A stretch of 64,000 bases of DNA from Bryum argenteum (lineage: Eukaryota; Streptophyta; Bryopsida; Bryales; Bryaceae), in contig CM073325.1 of NCBI GenBank assembly GCA_037043015.1, forward strand, positions 20,563,001 through 20,627,000, written 5' to 3'. The notes beneath the pieces are model-generated. The model was not told the DNA's origin. It was given only the letters and a program-made list of their open reading frames with translations, and ran no database searches. Of the stretch, positions 13,434 to 26,300 are shown one piece after another (position 1 is the stretch's first letter; each line of letters opens with the position of its first letter). A program made the position numbers and the translations under genes.

Positions 13434-16400
13434 CTACGCCAGCACCACTTGGAGGCCCTGGGGTCGCTCGCTGTAATGACAACGAAACTCTTCCACGCCA
13501 TGCTTGCCATGACCTTTGGCTTCGGGGCTGGCTTTCTTCTTGCTTCGAAGCTCCAAGCTGGAGATAGAGAAAGGAGACTTGGAGAGCGATGGAGCAGTAG
13601 CGTGGCTTTCGTCATAGCCTGTGAACTTCTTCGCTGGAGAACGGTAGACTGTGCTGCCCAGCCATAGAAACCGCTCCGAGTACGGACTCATCAGGCTCTC
13701 ACAGAATGACGTCGCTTCCTCCACAAGCATGCCCTGCAAAGTCCGGACCCCACATCCATTCAGTACTCCGAAATAGGAATCTTTACAGCAAGGTATACAT
13801 CACAAGCTGGGAGGGAATCGTAGATACTTTAGTAATTATGGTAGTGACTAAAGAGCATCGGGGCGTGATTCCACGTGAATCGCATTGATGGTTGGATTCC
13901 AATAAACTATTTGGCTCAAGGGGTATGGAAAACGGTGTTTTCAAGCCAGTATCTGAATGGGTCAATGTTGTCAAGAGCGTTGCTTTCACTGCATTTGTCA
14001 TTGCAAACCAGGGTTCTAATGAAGCGAAAGAAAGAGAATTGGGATGCTCCAGGTTTTAGCAACGATGATATAGAAGCAGCAGCGTGAAACTAAGACTACA
14101 TCCGATATTTTTAAGAGTATTATATGGGCTGGTCAGCTTTGTACTTACTATACTTAATTCTGACACTGATCTGCAAGTGGAGTTTCAACAGTGACAGAAG
14201 CTGGAGCCTACCTCAGCTATGGCTTTGATCTTAAGGGCTGTGTCTCTCGTCAAAAGAACGACCCGTCCCTCGGTCACAAGACGATCAAACAGCAGGGCAC
14301 AATCCAATATGTGATCGTCGTTGGTGGGTGCCATCAAGCCTTTGTCACGGTGGACAGAGAAACTCCTGGACAATAAGAAAACACAAATCAGCATTCAAAA
14401 TTTCTGATCTTTGTTTCAATCTCTCAGAAAAGCAGGCTATTCTTCTCTTCGATCGAAAACACTGATCTTCTGTCAGGAAGATGATTTGAATAGAATAAAT
14501 GACTTCAGAAGTTTACCATCTCTTATGATACGTATAAGCCCAAAGTTCAAAACTCGCGGATAGTCTTCTGTGGGGTTATCATTGTGGGTGGTCAAGGACA
14601 GTACTGACCTGATTCTTGAGGGCGGAGGTGGTGCGATGCGGTGTACAGGGAGAGTCTCTGTCGACCTCTGGACATGCATCCAGTAAGGTATTCTTTGCAT
14701 GCAATCTTCGATCCATTTTAAGGCCTCGCGTGCTGAGTGCCCGATGTCGTGTCTTCTTTTCAACCCATCCAGCTCTCGCAACACTGACACAACGACAAAG
14801 AATTGAATTTCAGAGGCTTCCACGGATTTGTGTTGAAGTAAGTGGAAGGAATGAGGCGTTAGTGATTCAATATACCGATTTTAGGCACGATGATGCGTGT
14901 CTCACGGATGCCCTCCAACTGTTTCAGAGACTTGAGCGCATCCGTGTCAAGGAGACAATTCGTATCCACAACTATGTGCCATTGACGACGCAATTCCCCC
15001 AGTTTCAACTTGCCGAATAGAGAATCCAGATTGTTCACCTGTACATTTCCACCACCTGTCTTGTTAGTGCTTGGCAAGACCTAGCTCTTCACACTTGCAA
15101 GTACAAAGTTGAGCATAATGAACATTTGAATCTGGCGCTTTGAAATCCTAAGACAATCGAAAAACAATCATCGCTAATCTTAGAGTCGATCTCGTAAGCA
15201 GAGGTGGGGCTCCGGGGATTGCTTATGTACCAATGCAGAAGTTGCTGGTCGTTGTGGTGGAGGCAATCCCAAAGACCTCCGTCTGGATCCAATGTCGGAT
15301 TCTGGAGAAGACGCCGGCGACGGAGGGAATACAGGCTTCGAGTCTGCTTGCAGCACGGCGAAAGGTTGTCTATCGTCTCCTAAGTAAGACGATCTGCAGG
15401 ATTGTTTTCCATCCCAGCTGAGACTTTTCCTTCTGGTGTTTCCCGGTTGCCAATTCTCTTTATCAGAAGGATATTCATCGCCTTTCGACGGAATCTCAGG
15501 ATCTCCAGAACATTCTCTCCTTGACTCAGGAAGTATATCAACTTCGTTTCCGTCAAGTTCGTCAAAAGCAGTTGGGATGGGTGCCGAGCTACATCTCCGT
15601 AGCCAGAAGCTCGGTGATGCGCACCTATCCTCTTGAGCCTGCGTATCACAAACAGACCTACTGAAACCAATCTTCCTACTACGAAGCTAAGATGCATGGA
15701 TCATATTGAGAGTTTCTAAGGTCGGAAATATTGTACTTAAGATCAGAATCATAGCAAAAGCAGTAAAGTTAACCAACGACGATCGGAATTCTTTCATTGA
15801 GACCAATTTTAGCGTTGGGGTATGGGCCTTCGCGTGTGAATGCTCAGAAGGATTCTACCAGTGATGATTTTGAGACTGGAAAGACATGTAGGTGTAGTAC
15901 CTCTTTCGTTATAAAACTTGGCCTGCTGTCCTCCATTACTTTGAAAGGTGCAAGATTCTCCGGTGGCGTGGAGGCTTTTCTGCGGGAATGAGGTTGTGGG
16001 GATCTCATGTTGAGTGTTGACGCTTGCACATTGGCGAACGGCAAACGGCGAGCAGGAGTACGAGGAGGTAGCTCGGGCCTCCCAGCTCCCCGCTGCCCTT
16101 GCGCTCTCGTGGGAGACGGATCGCTGCTTTCCTTCTTTGCTGGCTTCTTAGCGCCCTGCTGCACATGCAATACGCCTGGGTCAGCAGTGCGCACCAGTAG
16201 CGCCTTGCAACGGAGGATTGTGATTTGTGGCTTAAATTGCATTGCAAAATTGTTCACATTTAGCTGCAGAAGTACAATGGACTAAGAAGTGCTTACAAAC
16301 TGAGCATTGTTGACATTTCATTGCTGGTTTCTGAAGCTACTACTGCAAAGTTGTGTTAGTGACCTAAGCTGCACTTCTGCATTGAATTGCATGGATGTAC

Positions 16401-16913
16401 CTGGATGTTGCCCAGTTTGTACCGGAAGCTGGCCTTGGAGCCATTCGGCGATGACCGCTCGAGAACAGACGCTCCAGCTTCACTTGATTGCACCCAATCC
16501 ACTCTGTAGGACCGTGTGGACGCACCCATTTGCACCGTGTCGTCTTGCTTCACAACGACCGAGCTTCCCGACGTCACCGCCTCGCCATTCACCCGAGTGC
16601 CGTGGGCTGCATTCATTGTGCATTCAGTAACAGTGGATCGGGAACCACGAGAACCGCCTCTACTTTGATGCATGGGCCAGATTGTTGGCATACCTGAGTG
16701 GAGGTCGAGGAGCAGAAGCTCCTGAGTGGCGTGCAGCACTTGAATCTCGAGGTGGCGGCGGCTGGTGCTGGCGTGCCCCACCCAAATGTGGCAATCAGCG
16801 TGACGGCCCGCAATCCAGCGGTCTCGACCTTGCAGGCACACGGTATCCACCAGCTGCCCATCCTTGTACACCTGCAGGTAGGGGACGCTGGAGGCATCGA
16901 TGTCGTGCGACAT
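13434..16913 (-). CDS. PS1-like protein: FHA domain plus C-terminal PIN nuclease-like domain
   Basis: Related to Arabidopsis PARALLEL SPINDLE 1, which affects spindle orientation in male meiosis II. The chosen ATG at 16913 begins MSHDIDASSVPYLQVY. Exons 16913-16694 and 16606-16401 join in phase and give a full FHA domain with the GRHADCHIW, SRRHLEI and GTRVNGE motifs. A basic, proline-rich exon follows (16158-15940). The PIN domain lies in exons around 15050-14850 (VVDTNCLLD), 14810-14610 (RELDGLKRRHD) and 14350-14190 (NDDHILDCALLF and LLTRD), so the conserved acidic residues are present. The last exon ends near ERFLWLGSTV and GLQVVLA at 13434, like the C-terminus I recall for PS1. I did not resolve the exons between 15940 and 15080. 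The protein looks shorter than Arabidopsis PS1, mainly in the linker. Confidence 0.85.
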
Positions 16914-17805
16914 GGCGCCTCGGCCAGCTGATCCGATCCGCAGTAGCACAATCACATGGGCGGTTGCAAGGTGTAGGTATTCAGAGCAGCATCCAGGAAG
17001 GGCGGAATGATTGATCGAGCAACGATAGAGTCAGGTGGTTTCCTCACTGATGAAGAAGAAGATTGAAGCTGTCATCTGCGGCGAAGCGAGGTGGTCGCGA
17101 CATGACCGTTGAGGATTTGAATCTTCATTCATCCGGCTCCTGCTTGCACGTGAATGAGCGCTCCCACCGCCACTCTGTCCGCCACTGAACGGGCCACTAG
17201 TTACGTTATTTAGTGCAGGTGCAGTAACGCTTGCAACCCCGTGGCTGGACAAAAATCGGTTGAGATTTCCAATCACGTAGTGTCCGAACTTGTGTATTCC
17301 TGTCACTACACGAGGACCGGACGTATGAGAATCATCCCATCCACTTGAACGACGCTCGTATAAGATGATGCGTTACAGGCTAGTGTAGTTAGGTGATAGC
17401 TTCTGTGTATAATGTGGTGTGATATGCTGCAAAATTGAGTTGTGCATTTGCGAATAGCAGGGCTCGTTGAGCTGAAAATGAGCCAAATGTCACTATGTTT
17501 ACCGCAGAGTGTTTCCATTTTCAAACTTGATATGTTCATCTATCAACTTAAAACATGAGAATCCCGATAATTCATGCTCAGTAGTAGGTGACGAGATTTA
17601 TAGAAAGGTGCTCAGATACTGCAGTACATCAGTACGTCAAGTGTCGAGGTAAAGTTATATCGAAGGTCGACAACCACATGTATGTGATAGATTTCAGCCA
17701 CATGCATTGACGAAAGTGTGATCAAGCTAAATCACAACTTAAAATATAAGAAGAGCAGGGACCAGAGAATGTGGTTGTAGCTGAAAATCTAAAAAGTGTG
17801 ATGGT
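16914..17805. other. Upstream region of the PS1-like gene and 3' flank of the F-box gene
   Basis: An open frame on the minus strand (17306-17031) has no recognisable domain. It is most easily read as leader or promoter sequence of the PS1-like gene. Confidence 0.4.
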
Positions 17806-19987
17806 CTAGAAGTTGTTCAAGTACTCTAATATGGTATCATCTGTGACTGGGCAGATGTGGGACTCTCGCACTGTCGCATGAGACCCTGAGATCAGATGGA
17901 GGCTTTCAAGCTTTGAACATGCGTACTTCAAGCTCTGCAGGTGACTCAATGACAGCGGCTCCATAGTTTCTAATCTCAGCCGCTTCAATGACGGCATAAT
18001 CCATGTGTCGAAACATAATGTCTCCGAGGTTTGGAACACGCCCAGCGCAGCTGCTGACAAAGATGTCAAGTTCTGATGAGGCAAAACAAGGGTCGAGTCA
18101 GAAACTTGCGACTTCAAAATCAACCAAGACTGAACCTGAATTCAAAAGAGAAACAGACCTGCAAGAGAGCTCCTATGCTGGGAGGAATGTCGTGCTCTCC
18201 TTGAATATCTGATGAAGTGCGTAAGTCGATTGCCTGCAAAATAAGTAAAGTTCCTCAGCGATGAGCGCCTCCGAGGCATTGAATTACTGTGTAAGAAAGT
18301 ACAAACCTCAAGATTGGGGCATGCAGCTGCAAGAGCTGATATCGAAGACTCTGTAAGGTCGCAGCGGTTAAGAGCCAGAGCACTTAGAGGAGGTGGTCCT
18401 GCGTTTAATAGCGCTAAAAGCTCCTGCATGTGGAAGAGATCAAAAGCCTCAGAATCTCGATCATGGTTAATAGACCATAACAACGGAAAGATCTGTAAGG
18501 TAACGGGAAGTAGTTCAAGCGGCAGACCTTGTCTGTGCAATGTGTGTGCTCCTGCCAAATGAGCTGCGATTTCACGGACTGGCCGAATGATCTGTCCATA
18601 CCAATTACCACTCAGATGCGAACGAATGATACACAAATCAATAATGAAAAGCCAGTTCTCCACTTCTGATGCAATACATTCCTGGAAAGAAGTCGCGGAG
18701 TTCCTTACGGCATTCGCAACTCCACAGACAGAGTGTGAAGTTTTGGAAGCGCTCCTAGTTCAGTCAACACCTGCCGATGAACTTTCTTCGAAATCACGTG
18801 CTGCCATCACGTCCCATTAAAATGTGTCAATGAGCTGTTGCCAGGTTAGAAGTATAACCATTCGAGATGAAAGTAATGCATGGACTCCTCCAGTTTTCGA
18901 TGAACACGAACCTGAAGTATGAGCGTGACAGAACTGAGGTCAGAACAGTGCCACCGCACCGCTGCAAACCCCTTCTCTGATAGCTGCCCACAACCACAGC
19001 TTAGAACGGGCGGAAGCACGTACTTGTCTGGCCCAACATCCGCGACTCTTAAAGGAGACGGCCCTAAGTCAAAGGAAGTAGACGGGTACATCGAAGGCAC
19101 ACACAAATGTTGCAAGCGAAGTGTATGAAGTCGAGGACAGCTCTTGAAAATAATCCTGCCATGAAACACATACAATTCATCAGCACCTCAAAAGTAGAAA
19201 GGAGTAATCCACAACAAGCTTCAGATGTTGGACTCACTGCAAGCTCTTGTCGGTGAGACGGTGGGAGCTGATGTCGACATCTCCGATGAATCTGAATTCA
19301 TAACCAACGATCAGGCCATGAAAGAGGAATTGAGGACTGAAAGGAGCTGCGGAAGTGGGAGCTCACTTTCCAATGACCATCTGGGCGACGACGATGTCAA
19401 AGATGGAGCCACCGGGCGCAATGGTGGGCTGCACGGGAGAAGGAGTGCGAGGGGAGGGTCCACTCTCTTCTGCATTGGAAAGCCCAGCCATGTTGCCATC
19501 AGTCAAGCGATCAGTAGTAGACCAGAATAGAGAGCGGATGGGCGAGGGTGCGGCTAGCATCGCCAGGCTTTTGGGAGTCTTAAAAGAGGAGAACGGGGAG
19601 TGGGTTGTTGGATTCACCCAATGCTTCGGAAGCGGGGTCTTGGGCTGCATGGGTGTGACCGACTGCTTGATCCCTGCAGTCGACAAATCGTCGTCGTACT
19701 GCCATGACCGCAGCTGCGACACATCCGTTGCTGCTGCTCTCCACGTCCTGCGCCCCCTCACATTTCTTAGACCTAAATCCTTGCCCTCCAGAATTTTACT
19801 ACAATTAATCTGTTGCTATGTAGCCCTGTTGTTGAGGATTTCAGATATTTTTTTAAAGAGGGAGAGACGCGAACCTGCAGACGGCAGCGGCAGCTAACAC
19901 ATCCTGCGGCTCCGTCAACAGGCGGAAGATGAGCGTCAAGACATCGGGCTGTTGGGCACCGTCTACACCGTCCGGCCCCTGCTCCAT
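17806..19987 (-). CDS. F-box/LRR protein
   Basis: Probable substrate receptor of an SCF ubiquitin ligase. Eight exons join in phase: 19987-19875, 19747-19413, 19346-19238, 19155-18912, 18770-18709, 18532-18307, 18233-18159 and 18072-17806, giving 476 residues. The F-box is near the N-terminus (QPDVLTLIFRLLTEPQDVL, then VCRTWRAAA across the first intron). A serine/proline-rich linker follows. LRR-like segments include SCPRLHTLRLQHL, LPKLHTLSVEL, LSALALNRCDL and PSLKRLRLETM, ending in LEYLNNF. The second intron (19412-19347) is the least certain junction; it is short and removes an in-frame stop. Substrate unknown. The gene lies upstream of the PS1-like gene on the same strand, but the two have separate starts. 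Confidence 0.85.
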
Positions 19988-20189
19988 TGCTTCAGTCTAC
20001 GCAGCAGGGGAACATCCCTTCCTGAGTGAGCAATAGGGGGAGCAGTAGTCAGAAGAAGCCATTGCACAGTAACGGTCACAGAGAATGGGGAAACTGGGGG
20101 TGTTACGTGATGATGAAGAATGAGAATGATTCTTACAGAGGAGGAGGTGGGCACTTGAGCAATAGGGGAATCCGTCGAAACTTCCCAAA

Positions 20190-20351
20190 ATGAGGAAAGT
20201 GGCTGTCGGGATGTCGAAAACGCAACAACGCCGGAAGGACGGAAGCAAGCTGCTACGCCGGACAAAATTGAACAGCTTCAAAACAGGGGTTGGCGCGCTC
20301 AGCCGCAACCACGCCGAGGAGACTGAAGTCGACGACGACGACGACGGATAA
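20190..20351 (+). CDS. Possible small ORF, 53 residues, basic then acidic
   Basis: The ATG at 20190 opens a frame with a lysine/arginine-rich start (QQRRKDGSKLLRRTKL) and an acidic tail (EETEVDDDDDG). It is divergent from the F-box gene, whose ATG is 203 bp away. I recognise no family. It could be chance, or a leader exon of the opposite strand. Confidence 0.2.
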   Translation: MRKVAVGMSKTQQRRKDGSKLLRRTKLNSFKTGVGALSRNHAEETEVDDDDDG

Positions 20352-20518
20352 CATTTTCGTCGTCGTCCCACGGTCTTGGGTCTCCACGGTCCCACAAGCA
20401 GCAACTGACTGAAATGTGGGATCGATCATATGTAGCATTCATACACAATTTCACATCCAGTAAATTTCGGTGCAAAATTTTGGTACTTGATTGTTACCCA
20501 AGCACCTGGAAACTACTC

Positions 20519-20675
20519 AGATAGATAGATAGATAAGAACTCCAATCTCCAGTAAGAGATTGGCGTGAATACAGTGTCTGTTTGTAATGTCTTTACCTCA
20601 ATGGCCACAGGACAAAGAGGTAAAAGAACAAAACTACGAAAACTACTCATACTTAAACTATAACCCTTAAACACC
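20519..20675. mobile_element. Half copy of the GATA-ended MITE family
   Basis: AGATAGATAGATAGATAAG followed by AACTCC, GGCGTGAAT and GTGTCTGTTTGTAAT matches both ends of the intact element at 34610-34988, including an inner ATGGCCACAGGACAA block. The other end is absent, so this is a truncated copy. Confidence 0.7.
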
Positions 20676-20819
20676 CCTCTAGTCAAAAACATAGTGTTTT
20701 GAAAGCTTCACAAACGAAAATGAAAATAAGATATTCACATTTCAATCGTACAATTTTCTAGTAAACCTAGTCTAGACCATGGGGATCAAATGTTGAGTCA
20801 TAAGGCCTTAATATACATT

Positions 20820-21250
20820 GCGAAATTGTAATGTATTTGTACTCAAAATTGATTATTAAATTTCAGCATTTTCACTTTGAAGTGGAGATACTATCAACAA
20901 ACCAATTGCAATCAGAATATTACCAAGTTGTTCACCTTCATTTAAACAACACTCTTGGGAAAAAAATAAAAATAAAAACTTTTGACTTTAATATTAGCCT
21001 TGCCATGGTGAAAATTGCCTCATATATTATAAAGGAAGAATGGTCCAAATCTCAACCTCTTGTACTAAAATCTATCCTGTGTCCTCAAGATATAGTAGAT
21101 GACATTAAGATTTCTTCAACAAGAACTAGACTTGAATGTATTCCAACCCAAAAAATAAAATTGAAATCCAGTTGTGAATACAAGAGATACAACTCCTCAT
21201 AGACTACGCATTTTTTGGGTCCACTTTTCAAACTCAAGGACGCTTAGGGG
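20820..21250. repeat. Member of a dispersed AT-rich repeat family
   Basis: 20830-20935 resembles 49255-49365 (TATTGTACTCAAA / TTTGTACTCAAA, then a CAATTGCAA block), and 21120-21180 resembles 6280-6330. A 123-residue open frame here has no recognisable domain and is not preserved in the other copies, so I do not call a gene. Confidence 0.5.
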
Positions 21251-22260
21251 TCAAGTATTCAATGTTTGGTTTTAAAATTAAGAATGAATAAATTAATTAT
21301 GTACTTAATAACTTGAAGATTTGTATTTGCATACGAAAAAATTTGATCAGAGTGTATTTGAGAATATTACAAGAAACCATACATATGAATCTATTTGCAA
21401 GACCCTAAGTTCCCATAGGAATTTTGTGATTCGATAAATGTCATCGCTTCATCACTATCTAAAAAGTTTGAAAATCAAAAATTGCATTCATAGTTCATGA
21501 TTTTCATTGTTGAGATGCATTCAAAAACCATACAGATTTTTTCCAATTAAGTTAATGAATATGTGCGATATTATTTTTCATGATGATAGGTTTAATTGAA
21601 AACTCAGTTCCGGCCATAAGATTCAAGTGAGGAAGATTTGTGATGCAAATGATTCATTTTTTAGGAACCATTGTTAAAAATGTCGTTAACAACCATTATT
21701 TAGATCAAGTAGTTGAAGATGACAACCAATTTTGGAAAGAGCAAATCTAGCATTTCACTTATGAAGATGGGGCTTTGGAAAATTTGAATAGGATATACAA
21801 GGGGCTGGTAACCGCTTACAAACCTTTAATTGAGAAAAATGTTCTAAGATACACCTGTAGAAAGGTAGTTTGTGCCTTTGAAGTGACTCAAAACACAACA
21901 TGGTCATGTTTTTCATAGTTCGTGCCTTGAAATCACTCTAAACACAACAATGGTCATGTTTCTTTACAAGAGTCCTCATGTGCATCCTTCCTAACTTACA
22001 TCGAGTACCTTTACTTCCAATTTTCTTCATATGCAATCATACGATATGCATATAATGTCAAATTTTTAAACTAAAGCACAAATGTGCCTTTTAAAATAAA
22101 TAAGGTTAATGACATCATGAATATACATGGTTGAATATACAAGGAATATTTCATACTTGTATCAAGAATCTTACATATACACTTTCTACATACTTTTACA
22201 TTTTTGACATAATCTAAATACAAGTGTTTGTACGTACCTAAGTTTTTTTTTGAAAACATA
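21251..22260. other. AT-rich intergenic sequence
   Basis: No supported gene. Two short near-repeats around GACTCAAAACACAACATGGTC and CACTCTAAACACAACAATGG lie at about 21885-21955. Confidence 0.5.
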
Positions 22261-22262
22261 TA

Positions 22263-22295
22263 CAGAGGTACCTGGATAAGATCAACCTCGTTAAT
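22263..22295. mobile_element. End fragment of the CAGTGGTACCTGGATAA MITE family
   Basis: CAGAGGTACCTGGATAAG followed by ATCAACCTCGTTAA is nearly identical to the left end of the intact element at 57995. It is preceded by TA. Confidence 0.65.
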
Positions 22296-22383
22296 CTTCT
22301 TCAAAGAATGATTGCAACTGTCATGGGCCAAGGCCTCGTTGATAAGCTCGGATGTTCACTCGCTATTAATTTTATAAATAGAA

Positions 22384-22460
22384 CTTCGGCAGTAGAGCTA
22401 AAGTATAGCCTCGGCAGTAGAGCTAAAGTATAGCCTCGGCAGTTGAGCCAAGAGATTAGT
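22384..22460. repeat. Three tandem copies of a 25-bp repeat
   Basis: CTTCGGCAGTAGAGCTAAAG, CCTCGGCAGTAGAGCTAAAG and CCTCGGCAGTTGAGCCAAGA follow one another, each ending in a TATAG/GATTAG tail. A TATATAAGG word follows at about 22466. The setting could be a solo LTR or a promoter, but no flanking duplication supports the former. Confidence 0.65.
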
Positions 22461-22728
22461 ATATAAGGGACTCTTATTCATTGTAAACCTAAGTCTTGGA
22501 TCAATATATTTCTTTTGTAGTTTTTGCTTGTTTTGACAGCTAGACTCTTACAGCAACTTCTCTAATCCTAACCATTCTTATATCAAATGTTTCTACTTTG
22601 ATTCCGTCAAATATTTTGATATTCTGGCATATTCATGTGGAAATTGAAGAAATTATGACATATTATGTTCACCATGATATACACACGAAATTGGAACTTC
22701 ATTCTTTTCAGAGTATTTTGTTCAATAG

Positions 22729-23329
22729 TGTCACGGACATGCCATACAGGGTATTATCCACACCCCATGAGTTTACCGTGATCAGCCCTACTTCTCAAAG
22801 ATTTCCTAGTTTCCGTAGATTTTGCAAGTTCAAGTTTTCTAGAACCTTCCACTAGTTTCCAAAAGCTTCCTCAAGCTTCCGTATAGCTCTAGTAGTTTCC
22901 GGAAGCTTCCACAAGCTTCCAGATAGTTCTAGTAGTTTCCGGAAGCTTCTCTAAGCTTCCGGAAGGTTTTATAAGGATCCAATTGTTTCCGGAAGGTTCC
23001 ATAAACTTCCGGAAGGTTCCGTTTGACCTTCCTAGATTCCGGAAGCTCCCACGAGTCTCCGGAAGGTTCCATAGGAGCTTCTAGGACCTTACTCTGGAAG
23101 TTTCTTCTAGCCTAGTATATATAGAGAGTTGAAGGTCGTTGTTCTTCACTCTCTTCAACACCAGTTGTACCTATTCCTCCTCTTATCAATATTACTTCTT
23201 CTTGTCTTCCTTCCAAGATCATCTTGAGTCTTACATGAGGAATCTCCTCATTTCTAGTCTTTCTTGGTCCCCATTTGAGGTCTCCTCAATTCTCTCGTCG
23301 AGTCTTGTTTTTGAGTTGCCGTCCGCACA
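22729..23329 (+). repeat. 5' LTR of the decayed gypsy element
   Basis: Starts TGTCACGGACATGCC and ends GCCGTCCGCACA. It contains a dense TTCCGGAAGCTTCC motif array, a TATATATAG box at about 23115, and a pyrimidine-rich leader (TTCACTCTCTTCAACACC). Confidence 0.85.
22896..23070 (+). promoter_or_regulatory. Array of heat-shock-element-like motifs in the LTR
   Basis: Perfect TTCnnGAAnnTTC matches occur at about 22897, 22937, 22987 and 23007. Partial ones (one arm changed) are at about 22955, 23038 and 23058. All lie 50-220 bp upstream of the TATATATAG at about 23115, the usual position for a promoter-proximal heat shock factor array. The motif fits the established HSE consensus; activity is inferred. 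Confidence 0.55.
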
Positions 23330-26300
23330 GTTTGAAGAAGAAGCGACTAACCACGTTCTTGTCCGTGAGATTCTACGTTTACTATTTCCTAAAGAAGTTA
23401 TGTCTTAGAGTTTTCATGAGAGTTTTGCATGGACTTGAATCGACTTCCTTTATCCCAAGTCCCGTTGTTTTTAGAAGTGCGTTAGAATGAACTAAGAGAT
23501 GTTCTTATCCGACAGGAGGAGTGAAGAATTCTATTTTCAACCTCTTGAGATCACCTCTTCCGGTCATTATCCCTAGAAAGACACAAATGGAAATCTCATT
23601 ACTTCATCTACTACTTGTGAATCTCCGGGCTTTCTAATCCAAGATGGGCGACGTTTTCAAATCTCGAGATGCACGACATGATCGCTTGACACGACAACTA
23701 CAAAGAAGAGAATGCCAACATACGACATGCCATGGAACAACACCAAGCGACTCTCGCTCAAGTCACACGTGGCGCGCCGCATTGCAAGCCAAATGTCACA
23801 TCCACAAGACCTAAGGAGCCTCGAGTGAGCTGCTGCAAGTTTGATGGAGATCGCACGAAGCTTCGAGATTTTGTGAATCAAATTCGGCTCGTCTTCCGTC
23901 TCCAACCTCAAAGATACTCAACGGAAGAAATACAAGTCGGATTCATCGGGACCTTCTTCACCTGGAACCGCGTTATCGTGGTTCTCATCTCTCTTTGGAG
24001 AAAAACTCTCCGCTCTTGTGGCCGTGACCAATTTTGGAAGAACTAGGCGAACGTTTGGAGAAAGGGATCGAGCGCAGTAGCGACCGCAAAACTCCGTTCC
24101 TACAACAACGTTCACGTCAGAACTTGACCACCACGCGAGTTTCAACAAATTTCTTGTGACCTTGATTGGAACGATAGGGCTCTCATCACTATGTTTCGAT
24201 GGGGACTTCGTGACGATATCAAGACCTTGTTGTTGAACTTGCCCAAGCCAACCACGTTATCGGAGGCTATTACTCAAGCGATCGACTGCGACAACCGATT
24301 GTTTGAACAGCGACAAGAGCGACGATTGCTCTTTGGATCGTATCGAGCGGACTACACAGCTCCATCTTGCCAGACACCACTCAACACTTCGACGGTAGAA
24401 CCCATGCAAATCGACTTTTCAAAGGTCAAGAAGTTATCCGAAGAAGAGAAAGAACGACGTCGTAGAGAACATCTACGCTTGTCTTGTGGAGAAAAAGACC
24501 ACTAGTGGAGGAATCGCCTGTTAAACTCGAGGAGATCGAAGCCGCACAAATTTCGTGGTACTATAAGTCTTGTGAAGCGAACCACGAGGAGTTCATGTCG
24601 GAAAACGACAACGGCCACCACAAGAGGGACCGTGCGGGCCGACAAGTGTTTCTACGTCATCGCGCCCTATCTTATCCTCCTCAAACCTCTCGATGTTTTA
24701 ATATCCCGCTTATAATAGATTTCCATCCGCATAGTATAAAGGTTAAAAGCTTTCATAGATTCGGGAGCTTCCATTGTTTTATTGATAGAGACTTGTCAAA
24801 CGTCATAATCGCCTCTGATTCTAAGAAATATGCCGTAGCGGTGAGAGAGTCATTGACGGTAGGCCGCCGATTTCGGAGATGTTACCCACGAAACTAAACC
24901 TTTGAGTATTATCTTAGAAGGACACCAAAGATCATTGTTGTATTTAATATCATTAGCTCTCCTCTAATCCTCTTGTCTTTAGGTCTCTCTTGGTTAGAAA
25001 TGGTCAATCCAAGTATAGATTGGAAGACACCTAAAACTTACATATCAAACTATAGCTCCCTATTTCCTTCACAACATCCTAAGAATAACCCTCTGATCTT
25101 GCTTTTCCCAAGCCCAAAGTCCTCGAGGTCAAAACTCCGCTCATGGTAGTCGGCCCGAGCCTTTATGAGGGCTGCCAAGGACGGGAATATGTTTGCAATT
25201 TATGCAATTCCGTCATCACAACATATCCAAGGACCAGCCAAACTACCAGCTGAGTATGAAGAATTTTCAGACGTATTCGAGAAGAAGAATGCTGACATAC
25301 TTCCTCAACACCGACCCTATGATTGTGGCATCGAGCTTCAAGAAGGTGCACAACCACCATTTGGCCCGATCTACAGTCTTTCGCAGAACGAGCTTGCTGT
25401 GCGTGCGAGATTACTTGATGAAAATCTCGCAAAGAATTTCATCCGACACTCCAAGTCACTGCCGGAGCTCCTATTCGTTTCGTCAAGAAGAAGGACGGTT
25501 CCCTTCGGATGTGCGTGGACTACCGCGGCTCGAATAAGGTTACGATCAAGAATCGGTATCCATTACCACTATCTCAGGACTCCTTGACCAACTCGGTCAA
25601 GAAAGATCTACACCAAGATCGATCTTCGTGGAGCGTATAACCCAGTACGTATCGAGGAAGGTGACGAGTGGAAGATCGCATTCGAACGAGGTATGGACAT
25701 TTCGAATACAATGTCATGCGCTTTTGGCCTTACCAACGCACCGCCATCTTCCAACACTTAATGAACGACGTATTCCGAGAGTTCCCGGACGACTTTGTTG
25801 TTTGCTACCGACGACATATTGGTGTTCTCCAAAATGAAGAAGATCACACCAACCATGTCCGATTGGTATTGAAGAAGCTCTATACTGCCGGGTTATACGC
25901 CAAGTTGGAAAAGTCGTCTTCCATCAACCTCAAGTCGAATTCCTAGGCTACATCATTTGGAGAGAGGTCTATCTATGGACCCAAAGAAGATTCAAATGAT
26001 CATTGATTGGCGAAACCAACTACCGCTCGAGACGCATAATGTTTTCTTGGTTTTGCTTAACTTCTACCGAATCTTTATTCGAAATTACTCTAAGATTGCT
26101 ACTCCGTTGACCCGATTGACTTGCAAGGACAAGCTCGAGTGGACTACGTATGACGAAGCTTTCGAGGTTTTGAAGAAGGCGTTTTACGATAGCGCCTATT
26201 CTCACACATCCCGATTTCCGAAGCCGTTCTTCCTAAACGGACGCTTCGATTTTGCCCTTGGAGCGGTCCTTTCACAATCCGGACGACGACGGACGCTCCA

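Noticed and set aside
15844-16285. Plus-strand cysteine-rich frame (16007-16285)
   Set aside because: It is antisense to a phase-consistent exon of the PS1-like gene.
19363-19365. In-frame TGA between two F-box/LRR coding segments
   Set aside because: A GT..AG pair (19412 to 19347) removes it in correct phase and all eight exons then read through, so the gene need not be broken.
20831-21202. 123-residue open frame on the plus strand
   Set aside because: It lies in a dispersed AT-rich repeat; the related copy near 49255 does not keep the frame.
22351-22550. Possible solo LTR (TGTTCAC start, TATATAAGG, TTACA end)
   Set aside because: No flanking target duplication and no second copy in the window; left as a tandem repeat only.
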